NCBI GenBank assembly: GCA_020053735.1 | Contig: JAGVMP010000014.1 | Location: forward strand, 1-55,844 | Reading direction: 5' to 3' | DNA length: 55,844 nucleotides | From: Pseudomonadota bacterium | GTDB taxonomy: Bacteria > Pseudomonadota > Gammaproteobacteria > Burkholderiales > Methylophilaceae | Notes under the pieces: generated by a model | The model's database searches: none | What the model was told of the DNA's origin: nothing | What the model saw: only the letters and a program-made list of their open reading frames with translations | Position numbers and translations under genes: made by a program | Shown: positions 8,687 through 16,600 of the stretch, piece by piece | How the letters are laid out: each line of letters starts with the position of its first letter | Numbering within the stretch: position 1 is the first letter of the stretch

Positions 8687-9238
8687 TTAATCCAGCAAGC
8701 TCGGTGATTGCACAGCAACAATATTGTAGCGTGTCGCATTAGCATCTAATTCGTCAACCGATAGGCGCAGCCACCATGCTGCGCCTTTTTTGATGCTAAT
8801 TTCTTGCGAAGTGAAGCTGGTTAAATGTGCTACCAACTGCCAGAGCCAAGGCTGGTGGCCAACTAGCAAGACGTCCTCTGCGCTTGTTTCGAAACTAGTT
8901 AGCACGGCTAACACTTGTTGCAAGTTGGCGCTGGGATTTAATGCCTCCACTATCTTAACCTCACCTTTTAAAGCTTGAGCTGTTTGAAAGGCACGCATCG
9001 CAGGACTGCTCAGCAACAAAGTGTCTTTTGGTAAACGCTCACTCAACCAATTGGCCATGCGTTTAGCTTGCTGTTTGCCTTTGGGCGTCAGCATGCGCGC
9101 TAAATCCCGATGTTCGCTTTGCATTAAAAATTCGTCTTCACCTTGGGCTAAGGCTGGATGCGCTTCAGCGTGTCGCCAAATAATGATATTTTTAAATGCT
9201 GTCGATGTTTTACTGGTTTTCATATTATTGATATTCAT
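8687..9238 (-). CDS. sixA: SixA-type histidine phosphatase
   Basis: This is a histidine-phosphatase superfamily protein of 183 residues. The catalytic RHG-type motif appears as IIWRHAEAHP near residue 18, and a second conserved His is in LLVGHQPWLWQLV near residue 124. SixA proteins remove phosphate from phosphohistidine, for example on phosphotransfer proteins. Its ATG lies one base after the ppk stop codon, so translation is probably coupled and the pair forms an operon under the Pho box at 11312. An internal ATG at 9223 would give a 178-residue form. Substrate inferred from family only. Confidence 0.85.
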   Translation of the reverse strand: MNINNMKTSKTSTAFKNIIIWRHAEAHPALAQGEDEFLMQSEHRDLARMLTPKGKQQAKRMANWLSERLPKDTLLLSSPAMRAFQTAQALKGEVKIVEALNPSANLQQVLAVLTSFETSAEDVLLVGHQPWLWQLVAHLTSFTSQEISIKKGAAWWLRLSVDELDANATRYNIVAVQSPSLLD

Positions 9239-9239
9239 A

Positions 9240-11276
9240 TTATTTGTCTTGATATTGTTGAATCAGTGTTTCTTGCGCGCTAATCTTTACTTTATTTAAT
9301 GTTTGGTTCAGCGAGGTATATTCGCCACTCTGTATTAATAACCAAGCATCTTTAGTGTCGTTTAAATAAGGTGCCACACACTCCTGCATAATGCGCGCTT
9401 GCATCTGTAGACTGGTGATTGGCCAAGCAATTTCAATGCGGCGCAACATGTTACGGCTCATCCAATCAGCACTAGAAAGCCACATTTTTTTTGATTGATT
9501 AATTTCAAAGTAAAACACCCGCGAATGTTCTAAAAAGCGCCCCACAATTGACCGCACACGTATGCGGTCTTCTAAACCAGCTGCGTCCAGCGGCAATATA
9601 CAGGCGCCGCGCACAATTAAATCTATTTGCACGCCTTTGCGCGCAGCTTCAATTAAAGCACCCACTAATACTTCATCTGTCAGTGAGTTCATTTTAGCGA
9701 TAATTTTTGCGCTGCCACCCAGCAGACATGCCCGCTTAGCCGCATAGATATTACGTAGCATAGCGCGCTGCAAATTAAACGGTGCTACCAATAATTTTCG
9801 CATCGGCGGCAATGCGGTTTGGCTAACCAGATGTCTAAAAATATACTCCATCTCACGCGTCAACACAGTGTCGCTTGTAAGCATGCAAATATCGGTGTAA
9901 AGCTTGGCAGTATTCGCGTTGTAATTGCCCGTAGATAAATGCGCATAACGCTTGATTCGATTACCTTCCTTACGCATCACCATCAGCATTTTGGCATGCG
10001 TTTTTAACCCCAGCATGCCGTAGACAATTTGCGCGCCAATGGCTTCTAGCGATTCCGCCCAGTTGATATTGGTTTCCTCGTCAAAGCGCGCCTTAATCTC
10101 TACAACCACCACCACTTCTTTACCGCGCAGCACCGCCTCTTGCAGTAGCTTGAGCATACGTGTATCGCTGCCAGTGCGGTAAATGGTTTGATGAATTGCC
10201 AACACATTAGGGTCATTCACCGCTTCTTCTAGAAACTGAATCACTGCATCAAAATTCTCATATGGGCGATGAAGCAGCACATCGCCACGCTTAAGCTGCT
10301 GAAAAAATGATTCTTTAGCTACCAACTGCTGTGGCCAGCTCGACCGAAAAGGCTTAAACATCAACTCAGCCCTGTTGGCCAAACTAATTAATTGAATCAG
10401 TCGGCTTAAATTGACTGGTCCAGATACACGATAAAGTGATTCTGACGGTAGCCGGAATTGCTTCAGTAGAAATTCGGATAACGCATCCGAGCATGATTTA
10501 GATACTTCCAAACGCACTGCTTCACTATATGGGCGCTGCGCCAGTTCGTGCCGCAATGCACTGGGTAAGTCACTCATATCATCTTCATCTAATGCCAGAT
10601 CTGAATGTCGGGTAACTCTGAATTGTGAAAAATTCAGTATTTTGCGACCATTAAAAAAGCTGGCTAAATGTGCACCAATGATACTGGTAAGCGTCACGAA
10701 ATTTTGCGCGCGACCATTAGGTAAAGCAATCACCCGCGGTAATGCACGTGGCACACGCACAATACTTACCGTTGGCAAACCTGTTTTATCTGGCGCCAAC
10801 TCCACAATAAAATGTAGTGCCTTGCTGGCCACTAACGGAAATGGATGCGCCAGGTCTAACGCAATGGGCATTAACAAAGGCTTTACATTTGTAAGAAAAT
10901 AATGCTCTACCCATTTTTTTTGGTTATTGGTTCGCTCGCTACTGGCTACTATATCGATGCCTGCTGCCTTTAACGCTGGCATCAACTCATGGTTAAAAAT
11001 ATCATACTGGCGATTGACCAAAGCGTGTGCTTGACTAGAAACTTGAAGGTAAGTCTTCTCGTTGACCGCGCCCTTTTTAGCGCCTGCACGCATGGCGTCT
11101 AGTTGCGCATCCATGCGCACCTCAAAAAACTCATCCAAATTAGATGCCACAATGCACAGGTACTTCAATCGTTCTAACAATGGATATTCTTCGCGCTGCG
11201 CCAAAGAAAGCACACGCTGGTTGAAACTGAGGATGCTTAAATCACGATCGAGCAATTGATAACTAGCTAATGGCAT
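9240..11276 (-). CDS. ppk1: polyphosphate kinase 1
   Basis: Ppk1 polymerises the gamma-phosphate of ATP into polyphosphate through a phosphohistidine intermediate. The 678-residue protein has the N-terminal domain (DRDLSILSFNQRVLSLAQ at about 9), the PLD-like catalytic domain with the autophosphorylated His in GLKTHAKMLMVMRKE near 420, and the second His in FLEHSRVFYFE near 580. Length matches the family (E. coli 688). The gene is followed without a gap by sixA. Upstream lies a good Pho box with an extra half-site in phase, so expression probably rises in phosphate limitation. Confidence 0.96.
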   Translation of the reverse strand: MPLASYQLLDRDLSILSFNQRVLSLAQREEYPLLERLKYLCIVASNLDEFFEVRMDAQLDAMRAGAKKGAVNEKTYLQVSSQAHALVNRQYDIFNHELMPALKAAGIDIVASSERTNNQKKWVEHYFLTNVKPLLMPIALDLAHPFPLVASKALHFIVELAPDKTGLPTVSIVRVPRALPRVIALPNGRAQNFVTLTSIIGAHLASFFNGRKILNFSQFRVTRHSDLALDEDDMSDLPSALRHELAQRPYSEAVRLEVSKSCSDALSEFLLKQFRLPSESLYRVSGPVNLSRLIQLISLANRAELMFKPFRSSWPQQLVAKESFFQQLKRGDVLLHRPYENFDAVIQFLEEAVNDPNVLAIHQTIYRTGSDTRMLKLLQEAVLRGKEVVVVVEIKARFDEETNINWAESLEAIGAQIVYGMLGLKTHAKMLMVMRKEGNRIKRYAHLSTGNYNANTAKLYTDICMLTSDTVLTREMEYIFRHLVSQTALPPMRKLLVAPFNLQRAMLRNIYAAKRACLLGGSAKIIAKMNSLTDEVLVGALIEAARKGVQIDLIVRGACILPLDAAGLEDRIRVRSIVGRFLEHSRVFYFEINQSKKMWLSSADWMSRNMLRRIEIAWPITSLQMQARIMQECVAPYLNDTKDAWLLIQSGEYTSLNQTLNKVKISAQETLIQQYQDK

Positions 11277-11289
11277 AGTGCAGTATGTT

Positions 11290-11329
11290 ATGACATTTTT
11301 TAAGTTTAATTATGACAGTTTTGTGAAAA
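11290..11329 (-). promoter_or_regulatory. PhoB box and in-phase half-site before ppk
   Basis: The minus strand reads TTTTCAC-AAAA-CTGTCAT at 11329-11312. A further ATGTCAT unit lies at 11296-11290, exactly 22 bases (two 11-base repeats) downstream. The box points toward ppk, whose ATG is 36 bases beyond it. PhoB binds such direct repeats as tandem dimers. Confidence 0.75.
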
Positions 11330-11369
11330 ATACAATTTGACTCAAAGTGTAAGGCCTACAATCTGAACT

Positions 11370-12956
11370 TTATATTTCATCTAATTTATTCAGTAATTGT
11401 GTAGATTGCATTTGAATGGCCGCTACTTCTTCCGCGTCAAAGCGCGCCACATTTTTCGCCATGAGTGCAGTGCGCGGGTTGGCTGCAAACGAATCGTAAT
11501 GTTTGATTAAAAAATTCCAGTACAAAGTGCTGGTCGGACAAGCTTTTGGTCCTGTTTTTAGCTCCGATTGGTATTTGCAGCTGCTGCAGTAATTGCTCAT
11601 GCGTTTAATGTAGGCGCCACTAGCGACATACGGCTTGCTAGTAAAACGCCCACCGTTGGCATAAAGTGCCATGCCTGCCACATTAGGCAGCTCCACCCAT
11701 TCCACGGCATCCACGTAGACAGCCAAGTACCAAGCGGCAACTTGCTTGGGGTCCAACTCTGCCAATACGCCAAACATACCAGTCACCATCAAGCGCTGAA
11801 TGTGGTGTGCGTATCCATGCTGCATCGTATCGTGAATGGTTTGGCGCATGCAGTTCATCTGCGTGTCACCAGTCCAATACCAGCTTGGTAACTGACGCGA
11901 ATGCTGGTAGTGATTGCTTTCGGCCATTTGCGGCATGTCTAGCCAGTACACGCCACGAATAAACTCACGCCAGCCCAAAATTTGACGGATAAATCCTTCT
12001 ACGCTTGCCAAAGGTAAAGCATTAGGCTGTAATTGCTGCTTTCGATAGGCCACCACAGCGGCATGAATCACCTCACGCGGATTCAACAACTTTAAATTAA
12101 GCGAGCTAGATAACAGTGAATGCCATAAATAGGGGCTTTTGCTCTTATCTGCCTCGGCCCACATGGCGTCTTGGTGGTCACCAAACCCTGCTAGTTTGTG
12201 CTGAATAAAGTCGGCTAAAAACTGTAAAGCCTGTTCGCGTGTGACTGGCCAAATAAAGTATTGTAAGCTGCCAGGATGATTGGGAAAGTACTTTTCAACA
12301 TCCTCTATTACTGCTTGAGTAAGCCCATCAATATTGACTTGTGGCGCATTTGGCACATTTTTCGGCCCTGCTTTACCAAAGGTTTTGCGATTATCTGCAT
12401 CATAATTCCAGACGCCGCCTTCAGGATCTTTGCCTTGCATCAGCACATCGTATTTTTGGCGCATGTTGCGATAAAAAAACTCCATACGTAACTGCTTTGT
12501 CGATTTTTCACCCACTCCAGCCCAGCGTTTAAAATCGGCTTTGCTACACATAAAATGTGTGTCATCTCGAATCACCAATTGCACATTCTGTTGCTTACAT
12601 AGCGCGATTAAATCTTTCTCTAGCCGATATTCACCCGGCTCGCAAACAATCACTTTTTGTGGCTGCAGAGTTTGAATGTGGTGCGCCCAAGCGGCTTTTA
12701 AATCAGCAAATTCATGCTCCCCCAACTTCAAATAGCTGACCTGCAAAGCGCATGGATATTGGTCTACAAGGCAGGCATAAAAATGACGCATAGCAGATAA
12801 AAACAAAACGATACGCGCTTTGTGGCTCCATACATGCGTCGCCTCACCTGCACATTCCACCATTAGAATATGGTCTTGCGCTGGGTCAAAATCCTCTAGT
12901 GCTGGGTTGTCTAGATTAAGCTGATCGCCCAGAATTAAGATTAAATTGCGGGTCAT
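11370..12956 (-). CDS. cryptochrome/photolyase of the FeS bacterial (CryB/PhrB) type
   Basis: The 528-residue protein begins TRNLILILGDQLNLDNPAL, the typical start of iron-sulfur bacterial cryptochromes and photolyases. These carry FAD and a [4Fe-4S] cluster; characterised members repair (6-4) photoproducts. The C-terminal cysteines expected for the cluster are visible: CMRQTIH near 345, then CSSCKYQSELKTGPKACP near 435-452. FAD-binding segments (RLMVTGMFGVLAELDPKQV, WYLAVYVDAVEWVELPN) are intact. The start lies 9 bases after the DUF2256 stop. A 37-base stretch (12737-12773, encoding LVDQYPCAL) resembles the intergenic palindrome at 451-487. DNA repair is likely, but a photoreceptor role cannot be excluded. 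Confidence 0.9.
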   Translation of the reverse strand: MTRNLILILGDQLNLDNPALEDFDPAQDHILMVECAGEATHVWSHKARIVLFLSAMRHFYACLVDQYPCALQVSYLKLGEHEFADLKAAWAHHIQTLQPQKVIVCEPGEYRLEKDLIALCKQQNVQLVIRDDTHFMCSKADFKRWAGVGEKSTKQLRMEFFYRNMRQKYDVLMQGKDPEGGVWNYDADNRKTFGKAGPKNVPNAPQVNIDGLTQAVIEDVEKYFPNHPGSLQYFIWPVTREQALQFLADFIQHKLAGFGDHQDAMWAEADKSKSPYLWHSLLSSSLNLKLLNPREVIHAAVVAYRKQQLQPNALPLASVEGFIRQILGWREFIRGVYWLDMPQMAESNHYQHSRQLPSWYWTGDTQMNCMRQTIHDTMQHGYAHHIQRLMVTGMFGVLAELDPKQVAAWYLAVYVDAVEWVELPNVAGMALYANGGRFTSKPYVASGAYIKRMSNYCSSCKYQSELKTGPKACPTSTLYWNFLIKHYDSFAANPRTALMAKNVARFDAEEVAAIQMQSTQLLNKLDEI

Positions 12957-12965
12957 TTTGTTATT

Positions 12966-13121
12966 TTATTTGACTGCTTGACGACATTTGTCTGAGCAAT
13001 ATTTGACTTCATCCCAATTCTTTGCCCACGCTTTGCGCCAAGTCATTTCGCGCCCACACGCTGCGCAAGTTTTGCTGGGTAAGTTTGATTTATTACCTTT
13101 GAAAGTTGTTTGGTTTATCAC
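12966..13121 (-). CDS. DUF2256 small zinc-finger-like protein
   Basis: This 51-residue protein is too short for most gene finders. It contains KGNKSNLPSKTCAACGREMT, then WRKAWAKNWDEVKYCSDKC, which is the DUF2256 signature: CxxC, the W-R-K-x-W core and a second CxxxC pair. The start appears to be GTG at 13121, since an in-frame stop lies 15 bases upstream and no ATG occurs before the conserved region; no strong ribosome-binding site is seen. It sits 11 bases after tcdA and 9 bases before the photolyase gene. DUF2256 genes are repeatedly found beside this photolyase class, suggesting a partner role such as cluster or cofactor assembly, which is inference. Confidence 0.85.
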   Translation of the reverse strand: MINQTTFKGNKSNLPSKTCAACGREMTWRKAWAKNWDEVKYCSDKCRQAVK

Positions 13122-13132
13122 GCAAGGTGTGA

Positions 13133-13990
13133 CTATTTATGCAGAATGCAGTTCAATGCTAATTGTGCCGCCACAAAACCAAAGGTAGCAGTGACGCTCA
13201 CACTAGAGCCATAACCAGCACAATTTAAGCCGGTTATCGCACGAGCATTTTTTGCATCGCCAGCAGCCGCATGGGGATTGGCTTGCAGAGCATCGTTAGT
13301 GATGTTGGTGCTTTTTTCCAGCGCGCATACATCATTTTCAGCCTCATTTGGCTGTAAAACCAATTCATCAGAATAGACGCAAGTGATGCCAAATTTAGCT
13401 GATTTTTTAGCGTTGGAGGCTTTTGGAAAATCATATTCACGGCGCAGTTGGTTGCGCACTTTGGCCAGTAATTTATCCCCTGTGACCATGCTTAAATCAG
13501 TGGTTTTAATACGCGTTGGGTCTAGCCGCCCCCCCGCTGCCCCTGCCATAATGAGTGGTGTTTTTGTGGATTGACAAAAGGCGGCTAAGGCAATTTTGGC
13601 TTTGGCATCATCGATGCAATCAACAACAATATCGCATTCGAAATTTAATAGATTGGCTACATTATCAGGCGTAATAAAATCTTCAATTTCGCGCACTTGG
13701 CAACTTGGGTTGATGGCGCGGATACGCTGTGCCATGGCGGTGATTTTGGCCTTGCCAAACTCGCCTTCCAGAGCGTGAATTTGGCGGTTCACATTGCTTT
13801 CAGCAATATTGTCTAGGTCGATTAAGGTGAGTGTGCCAATCGCATTGCGTGCTAGTGCTTCCACCGCCCAACTGCCAACACCACCGATACCAATCACCAC
13901 CACATGCGCGGCTTGCAGTTTGGCTAAACCCGCATCACCGTATAAGCGGCTGACGCCTCCAAACCGTCGCGCAACATCTATTGCACTCAT
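13133..13990 (-). CDS. tcdA: tRNA threonylcarbamoyladenosine dehydratase TcdA (CsdL)
   Basis: TcdA uses ATP to cyclise t6A37 of tRNAs to ct6A. The 285-residue protein is an E1-like/ThiF-fold enzyme: GIGGVGSWAVEALARNAIG near residue 33 binds ATP, LIDLDNIAESNVNRQ follows near 57, and DCIDDAKAKIALAAFC lies near 125. Length and N-terminus (RRFGGVSRLYG) match the CsdL branch rather than MoeB or ThiF. Its ATG overlaps the acpS stop codon by four bases (ATGA), and DUF2256 follows, so pdxJ-acpS-tcdA-DUF2256-photolyase may form one transcript. Confidence 0.92.
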   Translation of the reverse strand: MSAIDVARRFGGVSRLYGDAGLAKLQAAHVVVIGIGGVGSWAVEALARNAIGTLTLIDLDNIAESNVNRQIHALEGEFGKAKITAMAQRIRAINPSCQVREIEDFITPDNVANLLNFECDIVVDCIDDAKAKIALAAFCQSTKTPLIMAGAAGGRLDPTRIKTTDLSMVTGDKLLAKVRNQLRREYDFPKASNAKKSAKFGITCVYSDELVLQPNEAENDVCALEKSTNITNDALQANPHAAAGDAKNARAITGLNCAGYGSSVSVTATFGFVAAQLALNCILHK

Positions 13991-14379
13991 GCTTCCAACA
14001 CGGCTGTCTCTAATACAACAAACGCCGCCGCTAAATTCTTCTCGTCGCTCACGCTGAGGTGAGTTTGTGTGATGTGTTTTGCCGTCAGAAAAGCCTGCAA
14101 TTCATCGGCCAATAGCAAGACAGGCTTGCCCAAATCATCGTGCGAAACAGCAATATTCTGGAAAGTGCAAGGCGCACGTAAACCTGTGCCTAGCGCTTTG
14201 CTAAACGCTTCTTTAGCAGCAAAGCGTTTGGCTAAAAAGCGTGGCCTTATTTGGCTTTTTAAGTAACTCGCCAGCTCTGATTCAGCCAAAATACGTTTGG
14301 CAAATTCATCGCCAAATTGGCTGATAGAAGCCTCAATACGCGCCACTTCGACAATGTCGGTGCCTATGCCAAAAATCAT
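13987..14379 (-). CDS. acpS: holo-[acyl-carrier-protein] synthase
   Basis: AcpS transfers 4'-phosphopantetheine from CoA to acyl carrier protein. The 130-residue protein has the family N-terminus GIGTDIVEVARIEASI, with the metal-binding Asp at residue 8, and the second motif RFLAKRFAAKEAFSKALGTG near residue 48 with its conserved KRFAAKEA. The C-terminal H-x-S-x-SD pattern appears as THLSVSDEKNLAAAFVV. It overlaps tcdA by four bases and follows pdxJ, an arrangement conserved in proteobacteria. Confidence 0.95.
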   Translation of the reverse strand: MIFGIGTDIVEVARIEASISQFGDEFAKRILAESELASYLKSQIRPRFLAKRFAAKEAFSKALGTGLRAPCTFQNIAVSHDDLGKPVLLLADELQAFLTAKHITQTHLSVSDEKNLAAAFVVLETAVLEA

Positions 14380-14436
14380 CTACTTATTATGCCGAGCTTG
14401 ACTTGGCATCTTGTAAGTTTTGAAATAATGCGTGAG

Positions 14437-14457
14437 ATTGCGGGCCCAGCCCGCAAT
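14437..14457. repeat. short REP-like hairpin between pdxJ and acpS
   Basis: ATTGCGGGC and GCCCGCAAT pair perfectly around a 3-base loop and are followed by GAC. The CGGG...CCCG-AATGAC form resembles the other GTCATTCC-type hairpins in this window. It may also slow or end transcription between the two genes. Confidence 0.5.
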
Positions 14458-14470
14458 GACAAACTTTGGT

Positions 14471-15199
14471 TTATTTGCATGCAGCTTCTTTCATTAGCAA
14501 CTTCATCTCCGCCACCGCACTATCCCAACCCACAAATAGCGCGTGCGCCACAATGGCATGGCCAATATTCAGTTCTTCTAGGCCTGCAATTTCGGCAATT
14601 TGGTGCACATTGTGATAATGCAAGCCGTGGCCTGCGTTAACCACTAAGCCCAACTTAACCGCATGTGCGATGGCTAATTTAACGCGCGCCAGTTCTGCTG
14701 CTTTGTCATGCTCAGTTGCCGCATCAGCAAAAGCACCCGTATGAATTTCCACCACAGGCGCGCCAGCTTTTTTAGAAGCATCAATTTGCGCAATATCTGG
14801 ACCAATAAACAGCGATACGCGGATGCCGTGGCTGGCTAATTTCCCACACGCTGCTTTTACCTTGTCAAAATGCGCAACCACGTCCAAGCCGCCTTCTGTG
14901 GTACGTTCTTCGCGCCGCTCTGGCACCAGGCACACATCCTGCGGCTTTACCTGGCAGGCAATGGCAATCATTTCATCGGTGACTGCGCATTCCAAGTTCA
15001 TTTTGGTTTGCAGCAATGGGCGCAGCGCAAAAATATCCGCATCTTGCATATGGCGGCGGTCTTCACGCAAATGTAAGGTAATGCTATCCGCACCCGATTG
15101 CTCGGCACGTAGCGCGGCTTGCACTACACTGGGATATTTGGTGCCACGCGCTTGCCTAATGGTGGCAACGTGGTCGATATTGACGCCGAGTTTAATCAT
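14471..15199 (-). CDS. pdxJ: pyridoxine 5'-phosphate synthase
   Basis: PdxJ condenses 1-deoxyxylulose-5-phosphate with 3-amino-2-oxopropyl phosphate to pyridoxine 5'-phosphate, the last ring-forming step of vitamin B6 synthesis. The 242-residue TIM-barrel protein begins [17 protein letters not shown], with active-site residues in [11 protein letters not shown] near 45 and the phosphate-binding [15 protein letters not shown] near 210. Length equals the family's. It is followed by acpS, a classic pair. The 147 bases upstream (15200-15346) are A+T rich and may hold its promoter; no terminator for recO is evident there. Confidence 0.96.
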   Translation of the reverse strand: MIKLGVNIDHVATIRQARGTKYPSVVQAALRAEQSGADSITLHLREDRRHMQDADIFALRPLLQTKMNLECAVTDEMIAIACQVKPQDVCLVPERREERTTEGGLDVVAHFDKVKAACGKLASHGIRVSLFIGPDIAQIDASKKAGAPVVEIHTGAFADAATEHDKAAELARVKLAIAHAVKLGLVVNAGHGLHYHNVHQIAEIAGLEELNIGHAIVAHALFVGWDSAVAEMKLLMKEAACK

Positions 15200-15346
15200 T
15201 TTGTAATTTTATACTTTCAATTTTTGTTGCAATACTTTGTTACTCATTAAAATTTTGTGCTTACATATAAAGCATATGCGCGCATAAAATTTTAACTCGC
15301 GCCGCGTCTTGCTTAGAAACTTGAAATATAAAATCACAAAATTGTT

Positions 15347-16087
15347 TTACATACCTTGCAGATCAATCAGCAGTTGCCGCGTATGTAATGGCTTATCCCC
15401 CAAGTAATGGGCCAACAAATACCGCATCAATTGCTTACTTTGGCTTTGCGTTTGCGCATCGCTGTAATCGTCACGCGCCATATCTAATAAGGTTTTGCCA
15501 CGACATTGTACGCCATTTTTGGTAGCGGCAAGTTCACAAGCGCCATATTCCGCCTCGTAACGATAGGTTTTATCGGCCTCAACTGGCACATCATTTTCAT
15601 CTTGCAACAATGGCACGGCATAACCCAGTTCTTGTAATAGTTTCAGCTCAAATCGACGTAATGTATTGGCTAAATCTGATTCTACAGAGAGCGTTTGCAA
15701 GGCGGCTGCATAATAGGCAAATAAGCTTTCATGCGCGTCCTCTCTTGGTAACAGCCTGAGCAACAGCTCGTTCATGTAAAAGCCACACATCAAGGCTTCG
15801 CCTTTCAACAAGGTGAGGCCCGCACTCCAATCTAAGCTATGCAAGGTTTTAAGCTCATTCTTTCCAGACCATGCACCTGATAGCATTTGAAACGATTGCA
15901 ACAGCCCACGCATTGCAGAATGTGGCCTGCGCGCGCCTTTGGCCACTGCTGCCACCCGCCCAAATTGCTGGCTAAATAACTCGACGACTAGGCTGGTTTC
16001 TTTAAATGGATAAGTATGCAACACATACACTGGTTGCGCTGTTTGTTTGAGCGCATCTTGCCGGAATGCATTGGATGCTGCGACCAT
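15347..16087 (-). CDS. recO: DNA repair protein RecO
   Basis: RecO loads RecA onto SSB-coated DNA in the RecFOR pathway. The 246-residue protein has an N-terminal OB-fold (PVYVLHTYPFKETSLVVELFSQ begins near 18 and carries the family's Y/PFxE-S pattern), GRVAAVAKGARRPHSAMRG near 43-61 and a helical C-terminal region (RRFELKLLQELGY near 143). The four-cysteine zinc site of some RecO proteins is absent, as in enterobacteria. The start lies two bases after the stop of the preceding unknown gene. Confidence 0.9.
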   Translation of the reverse strand: MVAASNAFRQDALKQTAQPVYVLHTYPFKETSLVVELFSQQFGRVAAVAKGARRPHSAMRGLLQSFQMLSGAWSGKNELKTLHSLDWSAGLTLLKGEALMCGFYMNELLLRLLPREDAHESLFAYYAAALQTLSVESDLANTLRRFELKLLQELGYAVPLLQDENDVPVEADKTYRYEAEYGACELAATKNGVQCRGKTLLDMARDDYSDAQTQSQSKQLMRYLLAHYLGDKPLHTRQLLIDLQGM

Positions 16088-16089
16088 GT

Positions 16090-16587
16090 TTAGTCTGGCT
16101 CAGACTCAGGTTCTGCTAGACTTTTAAGTGCCTCATCCTCAGCTTTTTGAATCAAAAGTGGCACCAGCATTTTTGTGGGGTCATCCGCCGAAAATAAAAT
16201 CATCGCGTATTTAATTTCAGCATCGGCATGCACAGGGGTAAATTTTCCAAAACCGTAGCGCGAATTGCGCATCAGCTGCCAAGCACCTTTGGGTTCGGCA
16301 TATTCAGGCTTATCAAAGTAGTGCTTAATGTCTTCAGTGCCTAAGCTTTTAAGGGGATAATCGCCATTATCCGCTAAAATAACCCAGCCCATTTCGCCCT
16401 GCTTGCTGGTGTTTTTTAACTGGTATAAATACCAGTCGCCCTCTTTATTTACATCGGTTTCGTACGCTAGCTGAAAAACATTATTGATAGCGCCAGTTTT
16501 TTTGTTATTGGCATAATAAACGCCTTGGTCATCCAGCGTGATGGGTTTGCCATAAATTGGCAGATTGAAAACGTTGCTATCCGTCAT
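16090..16587 (-). CDS. conserved-looking protein of unknown function between era and recO
   Basis: I do not recognise this 165-residue family. It has no signal peptide or membrane segment and is rich in aromatic residues and beta-strand-like stretches (GVYYANNKKTGAINNVFQLA, GDWYLYQL, GEMGWVILADNGDYP), ending in an acidic tail (EPESEPD). It lies 13 bases after the era stop and two bases before recO, so it is surely cotranslated with them. In many proteobacteria era and recO are directly adjacent, so this looks like a lineage-specific insertion. Codon use is like its neighbours. Confidence 0.75.
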   Translation of the reverse strand: MTDSNVFNLPIYGKPITLDDQGVYYANNKKTGAINNVFQLAYETDVNKEGDWYLYQLKNTSKQGEMGWVILADNGDYPLKSLGTEDIKHYFDKPEYAEPKGAWQLMRNSRYGFGKFTPVHADAEIKYAMILFSADDPTKMLVPLLIQKAEDEALKSLAEPESEPD

Positions 16588-16600
16588 AATAATATTTAAA

